From positions 1,240,001-1,304,000 of the forward strand of contig NZ_JACIEH010000003.1 in NCBI RefSeq assembly GCF_014196745.1: a DNA stretch of 64,000 nt. The letters are read 5' to 3'. This document shows, piece after piece, positions 44,630 to 52,884 of this stretch (position 1 is its first letter; every line of letters begins with the position of its first letter). The position numbers and the translations under genes were made by a program. Below the pieces are notes generated by a model. The model was not told where the DNA came from. It worked only from the letters and a program-made list of their open reading frames with translations, and ran no database searches. The stretch comes from Sphingomonas kyeonggiensis. GTDB taxonomy: Bacteria; Pseudomonadota; Alphaproteobacteria; Sphingomonadales; Sphingomonadaceae.

Positions 44630-45888
44630 TGGATCATGTCTCCGGTGACGGTGCGGCCCTGCAGGCGGGCCAGCTGCGCGATGAGGTCGAAGCGGGCAGC
44701 TTCCGCATCGACGACGATGGCGCGCGCTTCGCCGAGCCCGTGGCGGGCGTTCAGCAGTTCGACGAGGGGGGATTTGCCCGAATCATAGGCGATCCGGGCG
44801 AGCCGATAGGTTTCCTGCGCGGTCTCCTGCGCTTCGCCGGCCGCGGCGAGACGGGCCTCGGCGGCGGCGATCTGGCTGTTCGCGGCGCGTCCGGCCCCGA
44901 GCAGGTCGTTGCGGAGCAGTGCCAGCCGGGCCTCGGCGGCGCGAACCTCCGCATCGGCCGCGGCGATATTGCCCTTGTTCCGGTCGAAGAGGTTGAGCGG
45001 CAGCGAGACGCCGGCGACCAGCGCCTCCGCCCGGTCCGTCTCGAGCCTGCGTACGCCGAAGGTGCCCGTGATGTCCGGCCGCGCGCGCTTGCGTTCGCTG
45101 ACGGCACGCAGCCTGGCTGCATGCACTTCCGCCTCGGCCGCCCGATAGGCGGGGCTGCTCGTCGGATCGAGCGTGCCGAAGGTGAAGCCCTCGCGTGCCT
45201 TGTCGAGCAGCGATTCGGGCAGGCTCGCATAGAGCGTGTCCGCTCCGGCCATCGCGGAGAGCCGGGCATAGGCGGCGATCCGGTTGGCGCGGGCGACTTC
45301 CCGCTCGGCCTTGGCGACCTGCGCCGCCGACTCCGCCTGGATCGAACGCAGGTTCGCCTCGCGGCCGGCACCGACCAGGAGGCGGGTGGCGTCGAGCACC
45401 GCGCCGGCTTCCTCCAGCTCGTCCTCGGCCAGCCCGACCCGCCGCTCGGCGATCTCGGCCGCGGCATAGGCGCGCGCCAGTTCATAGGCGAAGGCGATGC
45501 GCGTATCGCGCGACCGTGCTTCGGCCGCGCTCACCCCGGCTTCGCCCGCTGCGATGCGGGCCTTGCGCTTGCCGCCCAGTTCGATCGGGTGGTTGTACTG
45601 CACCGTCGTCTCGGCGCGGCCGAGCCCGGAATAGGGCGAGGTGCCGATGATGTTCTCGGTCAGCAGGCTGATCGAGGGATTGGGCCGGGCGCGGGCCTGC
45701 TCGGCAAGGCCTTGCGCGCGCGCGACGTCTGCGGCGGCTTCGGCGAGCTGCGGCGCATTCTCCGCATTGTGGAGCAATTGCGCATAGGTGGGTGCCGCCT
45801 GCGCGAACGCAGCGGCGGGCACCATGGCAATTGCCATGGCGATGGCGGCAGGCAGCACAAGCGTGCGCCTGCCCGAACGGGCTATCAT
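44626..45888 (-). CDS. czcC: outer-membrane efflux channel, CzcC-like (TolC family)
   Basis: A 420-residue exported protein: signal peptide to about residue 30 (VPAAAFAQAAP), followed by two TolC-like repeats of long helices, for example GLAEQARARPNPSISL with the PNP motif near residue 70, YNHPIELGGKRKARI near 97, and VSLPLNLFDRNKGNIAAADA near 274. These features fit the CzcC group. It forms the outer-membrane exit for the CzcBA pump. Its stop overlaps the czcB start. It lies 54 bases after the small His-rich gene and is the second gene of the metal-efflux operon. Confidence 0.93.
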   Translation of the reverse strand: MIARSGRRTLVLPAAIAMAIAMVPAAAFAQAAPTYAQLLHNAENAPQLAEAAADVARAQGLAEQARARPNPSISLLTENIIGTSPYSGLGRAETTVQYNHPIELGGKRKARIAAGEAGVSAAEARSRDTRIAFAYELARAYAAAEIAERRVGLAEDELEEAGAVLDATRLLVGAGREANLRSIQAESAAQVAKAEREVARANRIAAYARLSAMAGADTLYASLPESLLDKAREGFTFGTLDPTSSPAYRAAEAEVHAARLRAVSERKRARPDITGTFGVRRLETDRAEALVAGVSLPLNLFDRNKGNIAAADAEVRAAEARLALLRNDLLGAGRAANSQIAAAEARLAAAGEAQETAQETYRLARIAYDSGKSPLVELLNARHGLGEARAIVVDAEAARFDLIAQLARLQGRTVTGDMIQ

Positions 45889-45942
45889 GTTGGTTCCCCT
45901 GGAGACTGAAGGAATGGGGCCGCCGAAAGGGCGGCGCGGTCC

Positions 45943-46305
45943 TCAGGCTCTGGGCGGTCGCAGGATGGAGGTTTCGGGCTGGCGGAGCGCGAAGCGATCT
46001 GTTGCCACGTGCCACTGTGCGGAAAGAATCGGCGGCGCGCTGGCCACCGTCGTGTCCGCGGGGAGGCCTATGCCGTGCAACCCGGCATGGGCGGCGAGGT
46101 GATCGAGATTGCCGCCCGCATCCTCGCCGGGATGATCGGCATGGCTCTGCGCGGACACGGTCTCGGGGAAGTGCACGTCGGGGTGCATCTCGTGCCAGCC
46201 GGTCAGCACCGACATGCTGAACACGGCGATCAGGCCGAGCAGGACCGCAAGCGCCCCATGCGTGCCGCGCACGCGGGAGGGAAGCAAGGCGCGCCTGGAC
46301 CGCAT
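45943..46305 (-). CDS. small His-rich periplasmic protein, CzcI-like by position
   Basis: A 120-residue protein with one N-terminal hydrophobic segment (ALAVLLGLIAVFSMSVLTGW, residues about 18-38) acting as signal or anchor. The mature part is His-rich: WHEMHPDVHFPE, SHADHPGEDAGG and LDHLAAHAGLHG within about 60 residues. Such clusters bind divalent metals. It precedes czcC in the operon, where C. metallidurans has the small regulator CzcI, so an analogous metal-sensing or buffering role is likely. No clear sequence identity with CzcI can be asserted from memory. The start is supported by a GCAGGG site. Confidence 0.7.
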   Translation of the reverse strand: MRSRRALLPSRVRGTHGALAVLLGLIAVFSMSVLTGWHEMHPDVHFPETVSAQSHADHPGEDAGGNLDHLAAHAGLHGIGLPADTTVASAPPILSAQWHVATDRFALRQPETSILRPPRA

Positions 46306-46535
46306 GCCCTGCGGGATAGGGGAGTCTGCAGAAGGCCGCAAGCTTGTCGCCGCCGGGCCATTTCGCGTGCGGCTCGCCGCCGGGATCGCTGGCCGGGGCG
46401 GCACCTGGTCACGGCAGTGACCGGGCCGGCAGCCCGCAGGCGGCTGGCGCTCCCTTTGCGGCTTTGGCCAGGGCCCGGCCTTGTGCGGCGGCGACGAAAA
46501 AATGATGCAGATGCACAAAATGCCCAATGGGGCGG

Positions 46536-46564
46536 TTGACAGCCCAAGGGCACCCCCGTAGAGG
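46536..46564 (+). promoter_or_regulatory. promoter of tRNA-Leu
   Basis: A consensus -35 hexamer TTGACA (46536-46541), a 17-base spacer and a TAGAGG (46559-46564) -10-like hexamer, placed so that transcription would begin about 10 bases before the mature tRNA at 46581. Confidence 0.65.
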
Positions 46565-46580
46565 CGCTCGCCTACCCCGT

Positions 46581-46667
46581 GCCCAGATGGCGGAATTGGT
46601 AGACGCACCAGCTTCAGGTGCTGGCGCTCGCAAGGGCGTGGAGGTTCGAGTCCTCTTCTGGGCACCA
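46581..46667 (+). tRNA. tRNA-Leu (anticodon CAG)
   Basis: An 87-nt class II tRNA with acceptor arms GCCCAGA and TCTGGGC, D-arm GGCGGAATTGGTAGACGC, anticodon CAG in the loop CTTCAGGT, a long variable arm, T-arm GGTTCGAGTCC and encoded CCA (46665-46667). It is the presumed insertion site of the adjacent integrase element. Confidence 0.97.
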
Positions 46668-46767
46668 TTTTCCCAGTCCGGTGACGTCCATGAGCGTCGC
46701 GTAAGTGGCTGGGTAAAAAACCTTTTTTCAAATATCTTTCCGACGGGATTTGGGCGGGTCCGCCGAC

Positions 46768-46831
46768 ATACCACCAATTTTGGTGGTATAAATCGGCCGT
46801 GGATTCGCCCGTTTTCGGACGGAGATACCAC
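46768..46831. promoter_or_regulatory. palindrome and half-site before the integrase gene
   Basis: ATACCACCAA (46768-46777) and TTGGTGGTAT (46780-46789) are perfect inverted 10-base arms with a 2-base centre. A further half-site ATACCAC (46825-46831) abuts the integrase ATG. The spacing suggests an operator for an excisionase or for the integrase, or an arm-type binding site. Function is inferred only. Confidence 0.5.
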
Positions 46832-48097
46832 ATGGCTCTTACCGCGCTCGCCATCAGAAACGCCCAGCCCAAAGCCAAGCAATACAAGCTCGGAGACGGG
46901 CACTCCCTCTTCCTCCTGGTGATGCCGAACGGCGCCAAATACTGGCGCTTCCGCTATCGCTTTCTCGACAAGCAGAAGGTTCTCGCGATCGGCGTTTGGC
47001 CCGAGGTCAGCCTGGCCGATGCCCGCGCCAAGCGCGACTCCGCGCGCAGGATGATCGACGACGGTGTCGACCCGATGGTCGAGAAGAAGCGCCGGAAGCT
47101 TCGCGCCCAGATTGACGCGAACGTCACCTTCAAGGGCGTCGCCGAGGAATGGTTCGTCAAGATCACCCGGGAGGAGCGGGCTGACGTCACGCTCAGCAAA
47201 GTCCGCTGGTTGCTGGAGAAGGTCTATCCATTCCTCGGGGGCCTGCCGCTCCATGAGATCGAGGTGCAGGAAGTTCTGGCCGTGCTGCGCAAGGTCGAGG
47301 CGACGGGACACTATGAAAGTGCCCGCCGGATGCGCAGCGTGATCAGCCGGGTGTTTCGCTACGGCATTGCGACCGGACGCGCGAAGGTCGACGTCGCCCG
47401 CGATCTGCGCGGCGCGATCATCGTTCCCAAGACCAAGCACTTCGCCGCAATCACCCGCCCCAAGGAAGTCGGAGAGCTTCTGCGCAATATCGAGGACAGT
47501 GCCGGCAGCGCAATCACCAGGTTCGCGCTCCGGATGACGCCGCACGTCTTTGTCCGGCCTGGGGAACTGCGCCGGGCGGAGTGGAGCGAATTCGATCTCG
47601 AGCGGGCCGTATGGTCGATCCCGGCCGAGAAAATGAAGATGCGCTGGCCGCATCAGGTGCCACTCTCGCGGCAGGTACTGGACCTGCTCGACGAGATCCG
47701 TCCTCTGACCGGGCACAGCCCCTATGTCTTTCCGGCACTCCATACCTGGAAGCGCCCGATGTCGGAGAACACCATCACCTTCGCGTTGCGGCGGATGGGA
47801 TATGGTGGCGATCAGATGACCGCGCATGGCTTTCGCGCCATGGCGGCGACCCTGCTCAACGAGATGGGGCTGTGGAATCCCGACGCGATCGAGCGGCAAC
47901 TCGCGCACATGGAGAATAATGGTGTGCGGCGCGCCTATGCCCGCGGACAATATTGGGAGGAGCGGGTGCGGATGATGCAGCACTGGTCCGACTATCTGGA
48001 CCAACTGCGTGACGGCGACGGAAACGACAAGTCATTTGGTGACGGAAAGGTCGTGACCATCGATTTCGGAGGGCGAGCCAGACGTCAAAACCAGTAA
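46832..48097 (+). CDS. tyrosine integrase, P4 type (DUF4102 N-terminus)
   Basis: A 421-residue site-specific recombinase. The N-terminal MALTALAIRNAQPKAKQYKL with YKLGDGHSLFLLVMPNGAKY is the DUF4102 (P4-integrase) arm-binding domain. The catalytic domain has the RPGELRRAEWSEFD motif with the first catalytic Arg (near residue 245), then HGFRAMAATLLNE with the His-x-x-Arg (near 331), and AYARGQYWEERVRMM with the nucleophilic Tyr (near 370). All catalytic residues are present, so it could be active. It lies 165 bases after tRNA-Leu, the usual attachment site. GGAG lies nine bases before the ATG. Confidence 0.92.
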   Translation: MALTALAIRNAQPKAKQYKLGDGHSLFLLVMPNGAKYWRFRYRFLDKQKVLAIGVWPEVSLADARAKRDSARRMIDDGVDPMVEKKRRKLRAQIDANVTFKGVAEEWFVKITREERADVTLSKVRWLLEKVYPFLGGLPLHEIEVQEVLAVLRKVEATGHYESARRMRSVISRVFRYGIATGRAKVDVARDLRGAIIVPKTKHFAAITRPKEVGELLRNIEDSAGSAITRFALRMTPHVFVRPGELRRAEWSEFDLERAVWSIPAEKMKMRWPHQVPLSRQVLDLLDEIRPLTGHSPYVFPALHTWKRPMSENTITFALRRMGYGGDQMTAHGFRAMAATLLNEMGLWNPDAIERQLAHMENNGVRRAYARGQYWEERVRMMQHWSDYLDQLRDGDGNDKSFGDGKVVTIDFGGRARRQNQ

Positions 48098-48252
48098 GCA
48101 AGCACGCAACTGCCGGCGGTCTTGCGTTCGCCCCTCGCCGTTGGGTCGCTGATTGGCGATCCCGAAAGCAGCCGGCCGTCGGCTGGGCGTACGCGGAGCT
48201 AATGGTGGAGGGTGGCTTTGGAGCGTGTCCGGCTTCCGTAGGAAATTATAAT

Positions 48253-48375
48253 GTACGCTTATGCGATCCTTATCGATAATATCTGGTTCAGTGTACGTAA
48301 AAGCGTACCTTATTGCCAGAAGCAACTATGAGCGCTTATATAGACCTTATGCGGCTCAAACGATGATAAGGATCG
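48253..48375. promoter_or_regulatory. repeat-rich promoter/operator region of hipBA
   Basis: This AT-rich gap (48098-48382) holds several symmetrical motifs. An 18-base direct repeat CGCTTAT-N5-CCTTAT occurs at 48256-48273 and 48333-48350. CGATCCTTATC (48264-48274) is inverted at 48365-48375. GTACGCTT (48253-48260) is inverted at 48301-48308, and GTACG...CGTAC surrounds 48293-48308. They probably bind HipB. HipB autoregulation is established for the family; which motif is bound is inferred. Confidence 0.6.
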
Positions 48376-48382
48376 TATTTCC

Positions 48383-48730
48383 GTGCCTAATGAAGATATC
48401 GCGCAGCAGCCCATTGCCAATGTGCTCGTGATGCTCGGTGAGCGGATCGAGAAATACCGTCTGTCACGCAATCTGCGCCAGCAGGATATAGCGGACGCAG
48501 CCGGAATCCGGCGGGGGACCGTTGGCAAACTAGAAAAGGGCGGCGGTACGATCGAGACGCTAGCGCGTGTGCTGCGCGCACTCGATATCGGGGACCGCCT
48601 GCTGGATATCGTACCCGATGCGCGCCAGAGCCCGATGGATGCGCGCACGACGCGAGGCACCGACCGCGCGCGGGCGCGGCCGCAAGAGCCGGACGCGGGC
48701 GATGCACCCTGGTCCTGGGGGAAGGAATAA
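48383..48730 (+). CDS. hipB: HipB-type antitoxin, XRE family HTH protein
   Basis: A 115-residue Cro/C1-type DNA-binding protein: GERIEKYRLSRNLRQQDIAD, then AAGIRRGTVGKLEKGGG gives the helix-turn-helix (about 30-60), and a polar Arg/Asp-rich tail follows. It would repress its own promoter and neutralise HipA. The GTG at 48383 is the start, with an AAGGA ten bases upstream; an internal ATG downstream would cut the helix-turn-helix. It ends three bases before hipA. The tail is longer than in E. coli HipB. Confidence 0.88.
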   Translation: MPNEDIAQQPIANVLVMLGERIEKYRLSRNLRQQDIADAAGIRRGTVGKLEKGGGTIETLARVLRALDIGDRLLDIVPDARQSPMDARTTRGTDRARARPQEPDAGDAPWSWGKE

Positions 48731-48733
48731 TCG

Positions 48734-50050
48734 ATGCCGGACATTACACGTGCGGAAGTCTGGCTATGGGGTCGGCAGATCGGCGCGGTCCTCTGGGACG
48801 ATCAACGTCAGCTCGGATCGTTCGAATATGATCCGAAATTTCTGACCTCACGGATCGAGATCGCGCCGCTCACGGTACCTCTCCGCGCGGGCGTGTTCGA
48901 TTTTCCCAATCTGTCGCGCGAGACGTTCAAGGGCCTGCCGGGATTTCTGTCGGACAGCTTGCCCGACAAGTTCGGCAACCTGCTCATCGACCGCTGGCTC
49001 GCCGAGCAGGGTCGGGGGGCGAGCAGCATGAACCCGGTTGAACGGCTCTGCTACACAGGCGTGCGCGGGATGGGTGCGCTCGAATTCCGTCCAGCCAAAG
49101 CCGATGTCGATCGCAAGAGCGAGCCTGTCGAGATCGCGCACCTGGTTGATCTGGCTTCGGCGATCCTGACCCAGCGCGAGGCGCTCAAGGGCCAGCTGGA
49201 TGGCAAGCACGATGCAGCCGCACTCCAGGAGATCCTGAAGGTCGGCACTTCGGCCGGCGGCGCGCGAGCAAAAGCCGTGCTGGCCTGGAACCCGACCACC
49301 GGCGAATTCCGATCGGGCCAGGTGGAGGTGGCCGAGGGGTTTGAATCCTGGCTGCTCAAATTTGATGGAGTCGCCGACAATGGCGACAAGGAGCTGGCCG
49401 ACCCGAAAGGCTTCGGTCGCCTGGAATATGCCTGCTATCTTGCCGCGCGCGAGGCCGGCATAGATATGATGCCGTGCCGGCTACACGAAGAGGGCGGACG
49501 GGCGCACTTCATGACCAAGCGCTTCGACCGCACCGAGGGCGGCAAGATCCACATGCTGTCGCTGGGCGCCATGCGGCACTTCGATTTCAACCTGGCGCGT
49601 GCGTATTCCTACGAGCAGGCAATCGAGACGATCCGCAAGCTTAACCTAGGGCAGAAAGCGATCGAAGAGCAGCTGCGCCGGGCCTACTTCAACATCCTGA
49701 TTCGTAACCAGGATGACCATGTCAAAAACATCGCCTTCCTGATGGACCAGCAGGGCACGTGGCGCCTGTCGCCCGCATTCGACGTCGCCTATGCGCACAA
49801 CCCTTCGGGCCCGTGGACGAGCGAGCATCAGATGTCGCTCAACGGCAAGACTACCGATTTCACTCTCGCCGATCTGCTCGCATTTGCGGGCTTCTGCGAC
49901 GTCAAATCGGCCCGCGCGAAATCCATCCTGGAGAAGGCCTATAAGGCGGTCTCGGACTGGGATCGCCATGCGCTTGCCGCCGCGGTCCCGGCAGGCCTCT
50001 CCCATCGCGCCAAAACCGCGTTCCGCACCGCTATCGTCACAGCGGGCTGA
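48734..50050 (+). CDS. hipA: HipA-type serine/threonine kinase toxin
   Basis: A 438-residue kinase toxin. It shows the family organisation: an N-terminal DUF (HipA-N1) with SFEYDPKFL and FPNLSRETFKGLPGFLSDSL, a glycine-rich VGTSAGGARAKAVL segment, the lysine segment ESWLLKFDGV, a catalytic NQDDHVKNIAFL (near residue 331) and the metal-binding SPAFDVA segment. E. coli HipA phosphorylates glutamyl-tRNA synthetase, giving persistence; the target here is not known. Catalytic residues appear intact. The ATG is three bases after hipB, with GGGGAAGGA inside hipB's last codons as ribosome site. It lies in the integrase element by tRNA-Leu. Confidence 0.92.
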   Translation: MPDITRAEVWLWGRQIGAVLWDDQRQLGSFEYDPKFLTSRIEIAPLTVPLRAGVFDFPNLSRETFKGLPGFLSDSLPDKFGNLLIDRWLAEQGRGASSMNPVERLCYTGVRGMGALEFRPAKADVDRKSEPVEIAHLVDLASAILTQREALKGQLDGKHDAAALQEILKVGTSAGGARAKAVLAWNPTTGEFRSGQVEVAEGFESWLLKFDGVADNGDKELADPKGFGRLEYACYLAAREAGIDMMPCRLHEEGGRAHFMTKRFDRTEGGKIHMLSLGAMRHFDFNLARAYSYEQAIETIRKLNLGQKAIEEQLRRAYFNILIRNQDDHVKNIAFLMDQQGTWRLSPAFDVAYAHNPSGPWTSEHQMSLNGKTTDFTLADLLAFAGFCDVKSARAKSILEKAYKAVSDWDRHALAAAVPAGLSHRAKTAFRTAIVTAG

Positions 50051-50223
50051 TTCACGTCGGGCGCCATTCACGGCGTCCGGCGTTTTGTGGAGGCCGTTCG
50101 AACTCGCGAGTGCGCGATGAATGAAAGTGGAATGGCGCTTTGCGCCCCAATTCCAGCCGTTTGACCCCCGTCGAATAACCCGATGCGGCAGGTTCTTAGA
50201 GACAGGTTCGTTTGGCAGAACGC

Positions 50224-51726
50224 TCACCGTACCTGCGATAGGTCTCCTAGTATGAGCGCGATCGTGCGCGCGGCGCGCCCTCGGCCGCTTTCACCCTTGG
50301 CCGCAACAATCAGGAGGTCGGGGGCGATTCCTGCAACCTCGTCGGTGCCGTCCGCACGCAACCGCAGGCAATTCGGAATGCGAAACCGAAGCTTCGAATG
50401 CGCCAGCACCAGCGGATCACCGCTTGCCATGAATCCGCACCCATCTCCGCCCGTGCGGGTGCCGATCGTCCTGGCGATGCCATTGTCCTTCATGGCCGCA
50501 GCAAACATCTCCGCCGCGGAAAAACTGCGGTTGTCGGTCAGCACATACACGGGGCCGGTCCAAGTGCCGAAATAGGGTTCGATTTCTGCGGACCAGGACA
50601 GGCGGCTTGCTAGGGCGCGATCGCCATAGGCACCTTTGGGCAGGCTACGCTCGAAACCGCCCGCGGAGCCTGCGGTGAGGAGATTGCTGCATGCCTCAGC
50701 CTTCCAGGGCCGCTGTTCACGCCAGACCCAGCTGAGATCGCAGCGCTGGGAACCGATCCGTGCCTTGGCGCCTTGGAAGAACTGGCGTGCCTGCTCCAGT
50801 GCCCTTGCTCCTTCCGCCTTTGGTTGACGGGCAAGGCCGTGGTTCATCGACTGGATCTGCTCGTCGAAATACCCGGCGGAAACCGGCGCATTCACCATCA
50901 GCATCGGGGCGGAGGAGACGGTGCGATCGGTGAACATGCGCGGCATCCAGTCGCCACTATCTCCGCCACCGCGGTTGCTCCCCACATCGACCAGCACCGC
51001 CACGGCACCGCGCTCGCGCAGGCTGACCAATGTCTCGGCAAGCGCAGCGAACCAGAGGTCGCTTGCGGCGTCCTCGATCGCGCGGGCCGTGATCTGGTCA
51101 CCGGCAGCAGCCAGCGTGGCCCAAGCGCGAAGACAAGTGGCGGGGAACGCAGTCGCTTCGAACTCTTGGATACGCACGATGCCGATCCTGCGGCCGTCCG
51201 GGCCTGGCACCAACCCGCTGCGGAACGGCGCGCTCAGGCCATCGCCCAGCATCACGAAACCCGGAAGGCTCTCAAAGGCTAAGGTGAATACGACGGGGCT
51301 GGTCGCAGCGTAGCCGAGCGCCGCACACCCGGTGGCCGGTTCGCGCGGGTCCAGCACTGCCGCCGCGGGTTCGGGCGCCACAGGCCCCACAGGCACCGCG
51401 AGTCGGGACAGGGGCGACAGATGCCCGTCACGAAAGCCTGCAACGAAATCAAGCAGCGCCTTCTCGGCTTCCCCATCGGTCGACGCACGGCCGAGTGCCT
51501 CGCGGGCGCTGCGCTCAAGACGGGGAACATCGACCCCGCTTTGCGGCGATCCCATCCAGGCCAAGTTGACATAGGCACGTTCAAGCTCGGCCTTGAGCTG
51601 GCCGAAATCCTCCACCCATGCCGCACGGTTGAAACCCGATTCTTCGTCCTGCGCCACAGCCGGCTGCATTGAGATGCTTGCCGCCGCGAGCAGCACTAGG
51701 CTGCGGGCTTTCCGGAACATCGCCAT
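50224..51726 (-). CDS. S41 family peptidase (C-terminal processing peptidase-like)
   Basis: A 500-residue exported protease-like protein: signal peptide to about residue 27 (SMQPAVAQDE). The middle has VAVLVDVGSNRGGGDSGDWM (near residue 260), and the S41 signature DNRSFSAAEMFAAAMKDNGI (near 405) carries the expected serine nucleophile. There is no PDZ domain evident, so it resembles the PDZ-less S41 branch. Role unknown; degradation of envelope peptides is the family theme. The start ATG at 51724-51726 is preferred because GGAG lies nine bases upstream. It is followed upstream by an AraC regulator on the same strand. Confidence 0.85.
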   Translation of the reverse strand: MAMFRKARSLVLLAAASISMQPAVAQDEESGFNRAAWVEDFGQLKAELERAYVNLAWMGSPQSGVDVPRLERSAREALGRASTDGEAEKALLDFVAGFRDGHLSPLSRLAVPVGPVAPEPAAAVLDPREPATGCAALGYAATSPVVFTLAFESLPGFVMLGDGLSAPFRSGLVPGPDGRRIGIVRIQEFEATAFPATCLRAWATLAAAGDQITARAIEDAASDLWFAALAETLVSLRERGAVAVLVDVGSNRGGGDSGDWMPRMFTDRTVSSAPMLMVNAPVSAGYFDEQIQSMNHGLARQPKAEGARALEQARQFFQGAKARIGSQRCDLSWVWREQRPWKAEACSNLLTAGSAGGFERSLPKGAYGDRALASRLSWSAEIEPYFGTWTGPVYVLTDNRSFSAAEMFAAAMKDNGIARTIGTRTGGDGCGFMASGDPLVLAHSKLRFRIPNCLRLRADGTDEVAGIAPDLLIVAAKGESGRGRAARTIALILGDLSQVR

Positions 51727-51803
51727 CCGCACATTCTCCATCTACTAACCGCGCGATAGATCACGAGCGCGCGTGCGTATTGGATGCGGTGTACGATTGT
51801 ACG

Positions 51804-52559
51804 CTACGACCTCTTGCGGAATGCCGCCGGCGTGCAGCCCACTTCAGCCTTGAAGACCCGGGTCAGGTGAGACTGGTCGTAGAAGCCGCAGCTCTGTGCG
51901 ATTTCGGCGAGCGGCATGCGCGTCGCTGCCAGTAGCTCGGATGCGGCCACCACGCGAAGCTTGCGCTGATGCTGGCCAATGGTGTGCCCGAACTTGCGCC
52001 GAAATCCGCGCGACAGCCGGACAGGATCGCACCCAACCGCCGCTGCGATCGCACGCAGGTCGTGCGGCTCATGGCCATGTTCCGCCAGGTAGGCGCAGGC
52101 ATCTCTCAACCAGCGCGCAGGCACGTCCGCTCGCTGCGACGCCGATCTGCCGAAGAGTGCCAGCAGCTCTTGGCCAAGGCCTTCGAGCGCGATGCTGGAG
52201 AATGCGTCGTTGATCGACAACTCTGCGACCATCCGGCGACCGATCTCCGCAGCCGCAGGGGTGTGGATCGCGGGAGCTTCCTCAAGCCTTATGTGCTCGG
52301 CCAGAAACGCAAGAACCGGCGTGTTAGGCTCCAACAGCAATTTGGACGCGCCGGACCGACCAATACGTTGGGCATGGGGCTCATAGGGTGGACAAAAGGA
52401 CAGGCTCCCCGCCCGATATTGCTCGGAACGCCCGCGCACGGCCTCTTCATAATCGCCGGCAATCAGAATGCAGAGGCTTGGCGTCTCATGGAAATGATCC
52501 GCCATCGACGAGCCGGCGGGATAGCGGCGGGTCCGGAGCGATTCGAACTGCACGCCCAT
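51804..52559 (-). CDS. AraC family transcriptional regulator
   Basis: A 251-residue regulator. The N-terminal half is a cupin-like AraC sensor domain (SLCILIAGDYEEAVRGR and AGSLSFCPPYEPHAQRI, near residues 28-65). The C-terminal part carries two helix-turn-helix motifs: DLRAIAAAVGCDPVRLSRGF and PLAEIAQSCGFYDQSHLTRV, followed by FKAEVGCTPAAFRK. It lies 77 bases upstream of the S41 peptidase gene on the same strand, so it may control it; this is by position only. Confidence 0.92.
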   Translation of the reverse strand: MGVQFESLRTRRYPAGSSMADHFHETPSLCILIAGDYEEAVRGRSEQYRAGSLSFCPPYEPHAQRIGRSGASKLLLEPNTPVLAFLAEHIRLEEAPAIHTPAAAEIGRRMVAELSINDAFSSIALEGLGQELLALFGRSASQRADVPARWLRDACAYLAEHGHEPHDLRAIAAAVGCDPVRLSRGFRRKFGHTIGQHQRKLRVVAASELLAATRMPLAEIAQSCGFYDQSHLTRVFKAEVGCTPAAFRKRS

Positions 52560-52671
52560 GACCGCTACCTTCGTTGCTTAGGCTCTACACTACGTGCGCA
52601 GGATGTCCGCTACTAGCATGATGCGCAACTGCGGCATGTTGCGGGGACGCTGAGTGGCTGCTGCAGGCTCA

Positions 52672-52703
52672 AGCATAAGCAGTCTTTAGCATAAGCAGTC
52701 TTT
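52672..52703. repeat. 16-base tandem duplication
   Basis: The unit AGCATAAGCAGTCTTT occurs twice in direct succession (52672-52687 and 52688-52703) with no mismatch. It lies in the 325-base gap between the AraC and RTX genes, where no coding region is convincing. Confidence 0.9.
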
Positions 52704-52712
52704 ACAGGCGCT

Positions 52713-52748
52713 GGAGCTTCCGACCGCGGTCCCGCGGTCGGAAGCTCC
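52713..52748. repeat. perfect 17-bp palindrome, hairpin with 2-base loop
   Basis: GGAGCTTCCGACCGCGG (52713-52729) and CCGCGGTCGGAAGCTCC (52732-52748) pair perfectly around a two-base centre. It is ten bases from the tandem duplication. No T-run, so a terminator role is possible only weakly; it could equally be a small mobile-element or protein-binding site. Confidence 0.85.
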
Positions 52749-52848
52749 CTGAAAGCGGGCGTCTGTTCATGTAAGCGATGGACTGAACGGAACTACCTCG
52801 CCCGTAGCCGCGCCTGGCCATATCCTTCATCGATGCATTGTTACGGGT

Positions 52849-52876
52849 GCGCGGGCCGTTGCAAACAGGCCCGCGC
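52849..52876 (-). terminator. terminator-like hairpin after the RTX gene
   Basis: GCGCGGGCC (52849-52857) and GGCCCGCGC (52868-52876) form a 9-bp stem with a 10-base loop, eight bases past the stop of the RTX gene on the minus strand. There is no T-run. Confidence 0.55.
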
Positions 52877-52884
52877 GTCTTGCA

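Noticed and set aside
46668..48382. Direct repeat of the tRNA-Leu 3' end as a visible right attachment site
   Set aside because: I did not find a second copy of the tRNA end downstream in this window, so the right border is left open.
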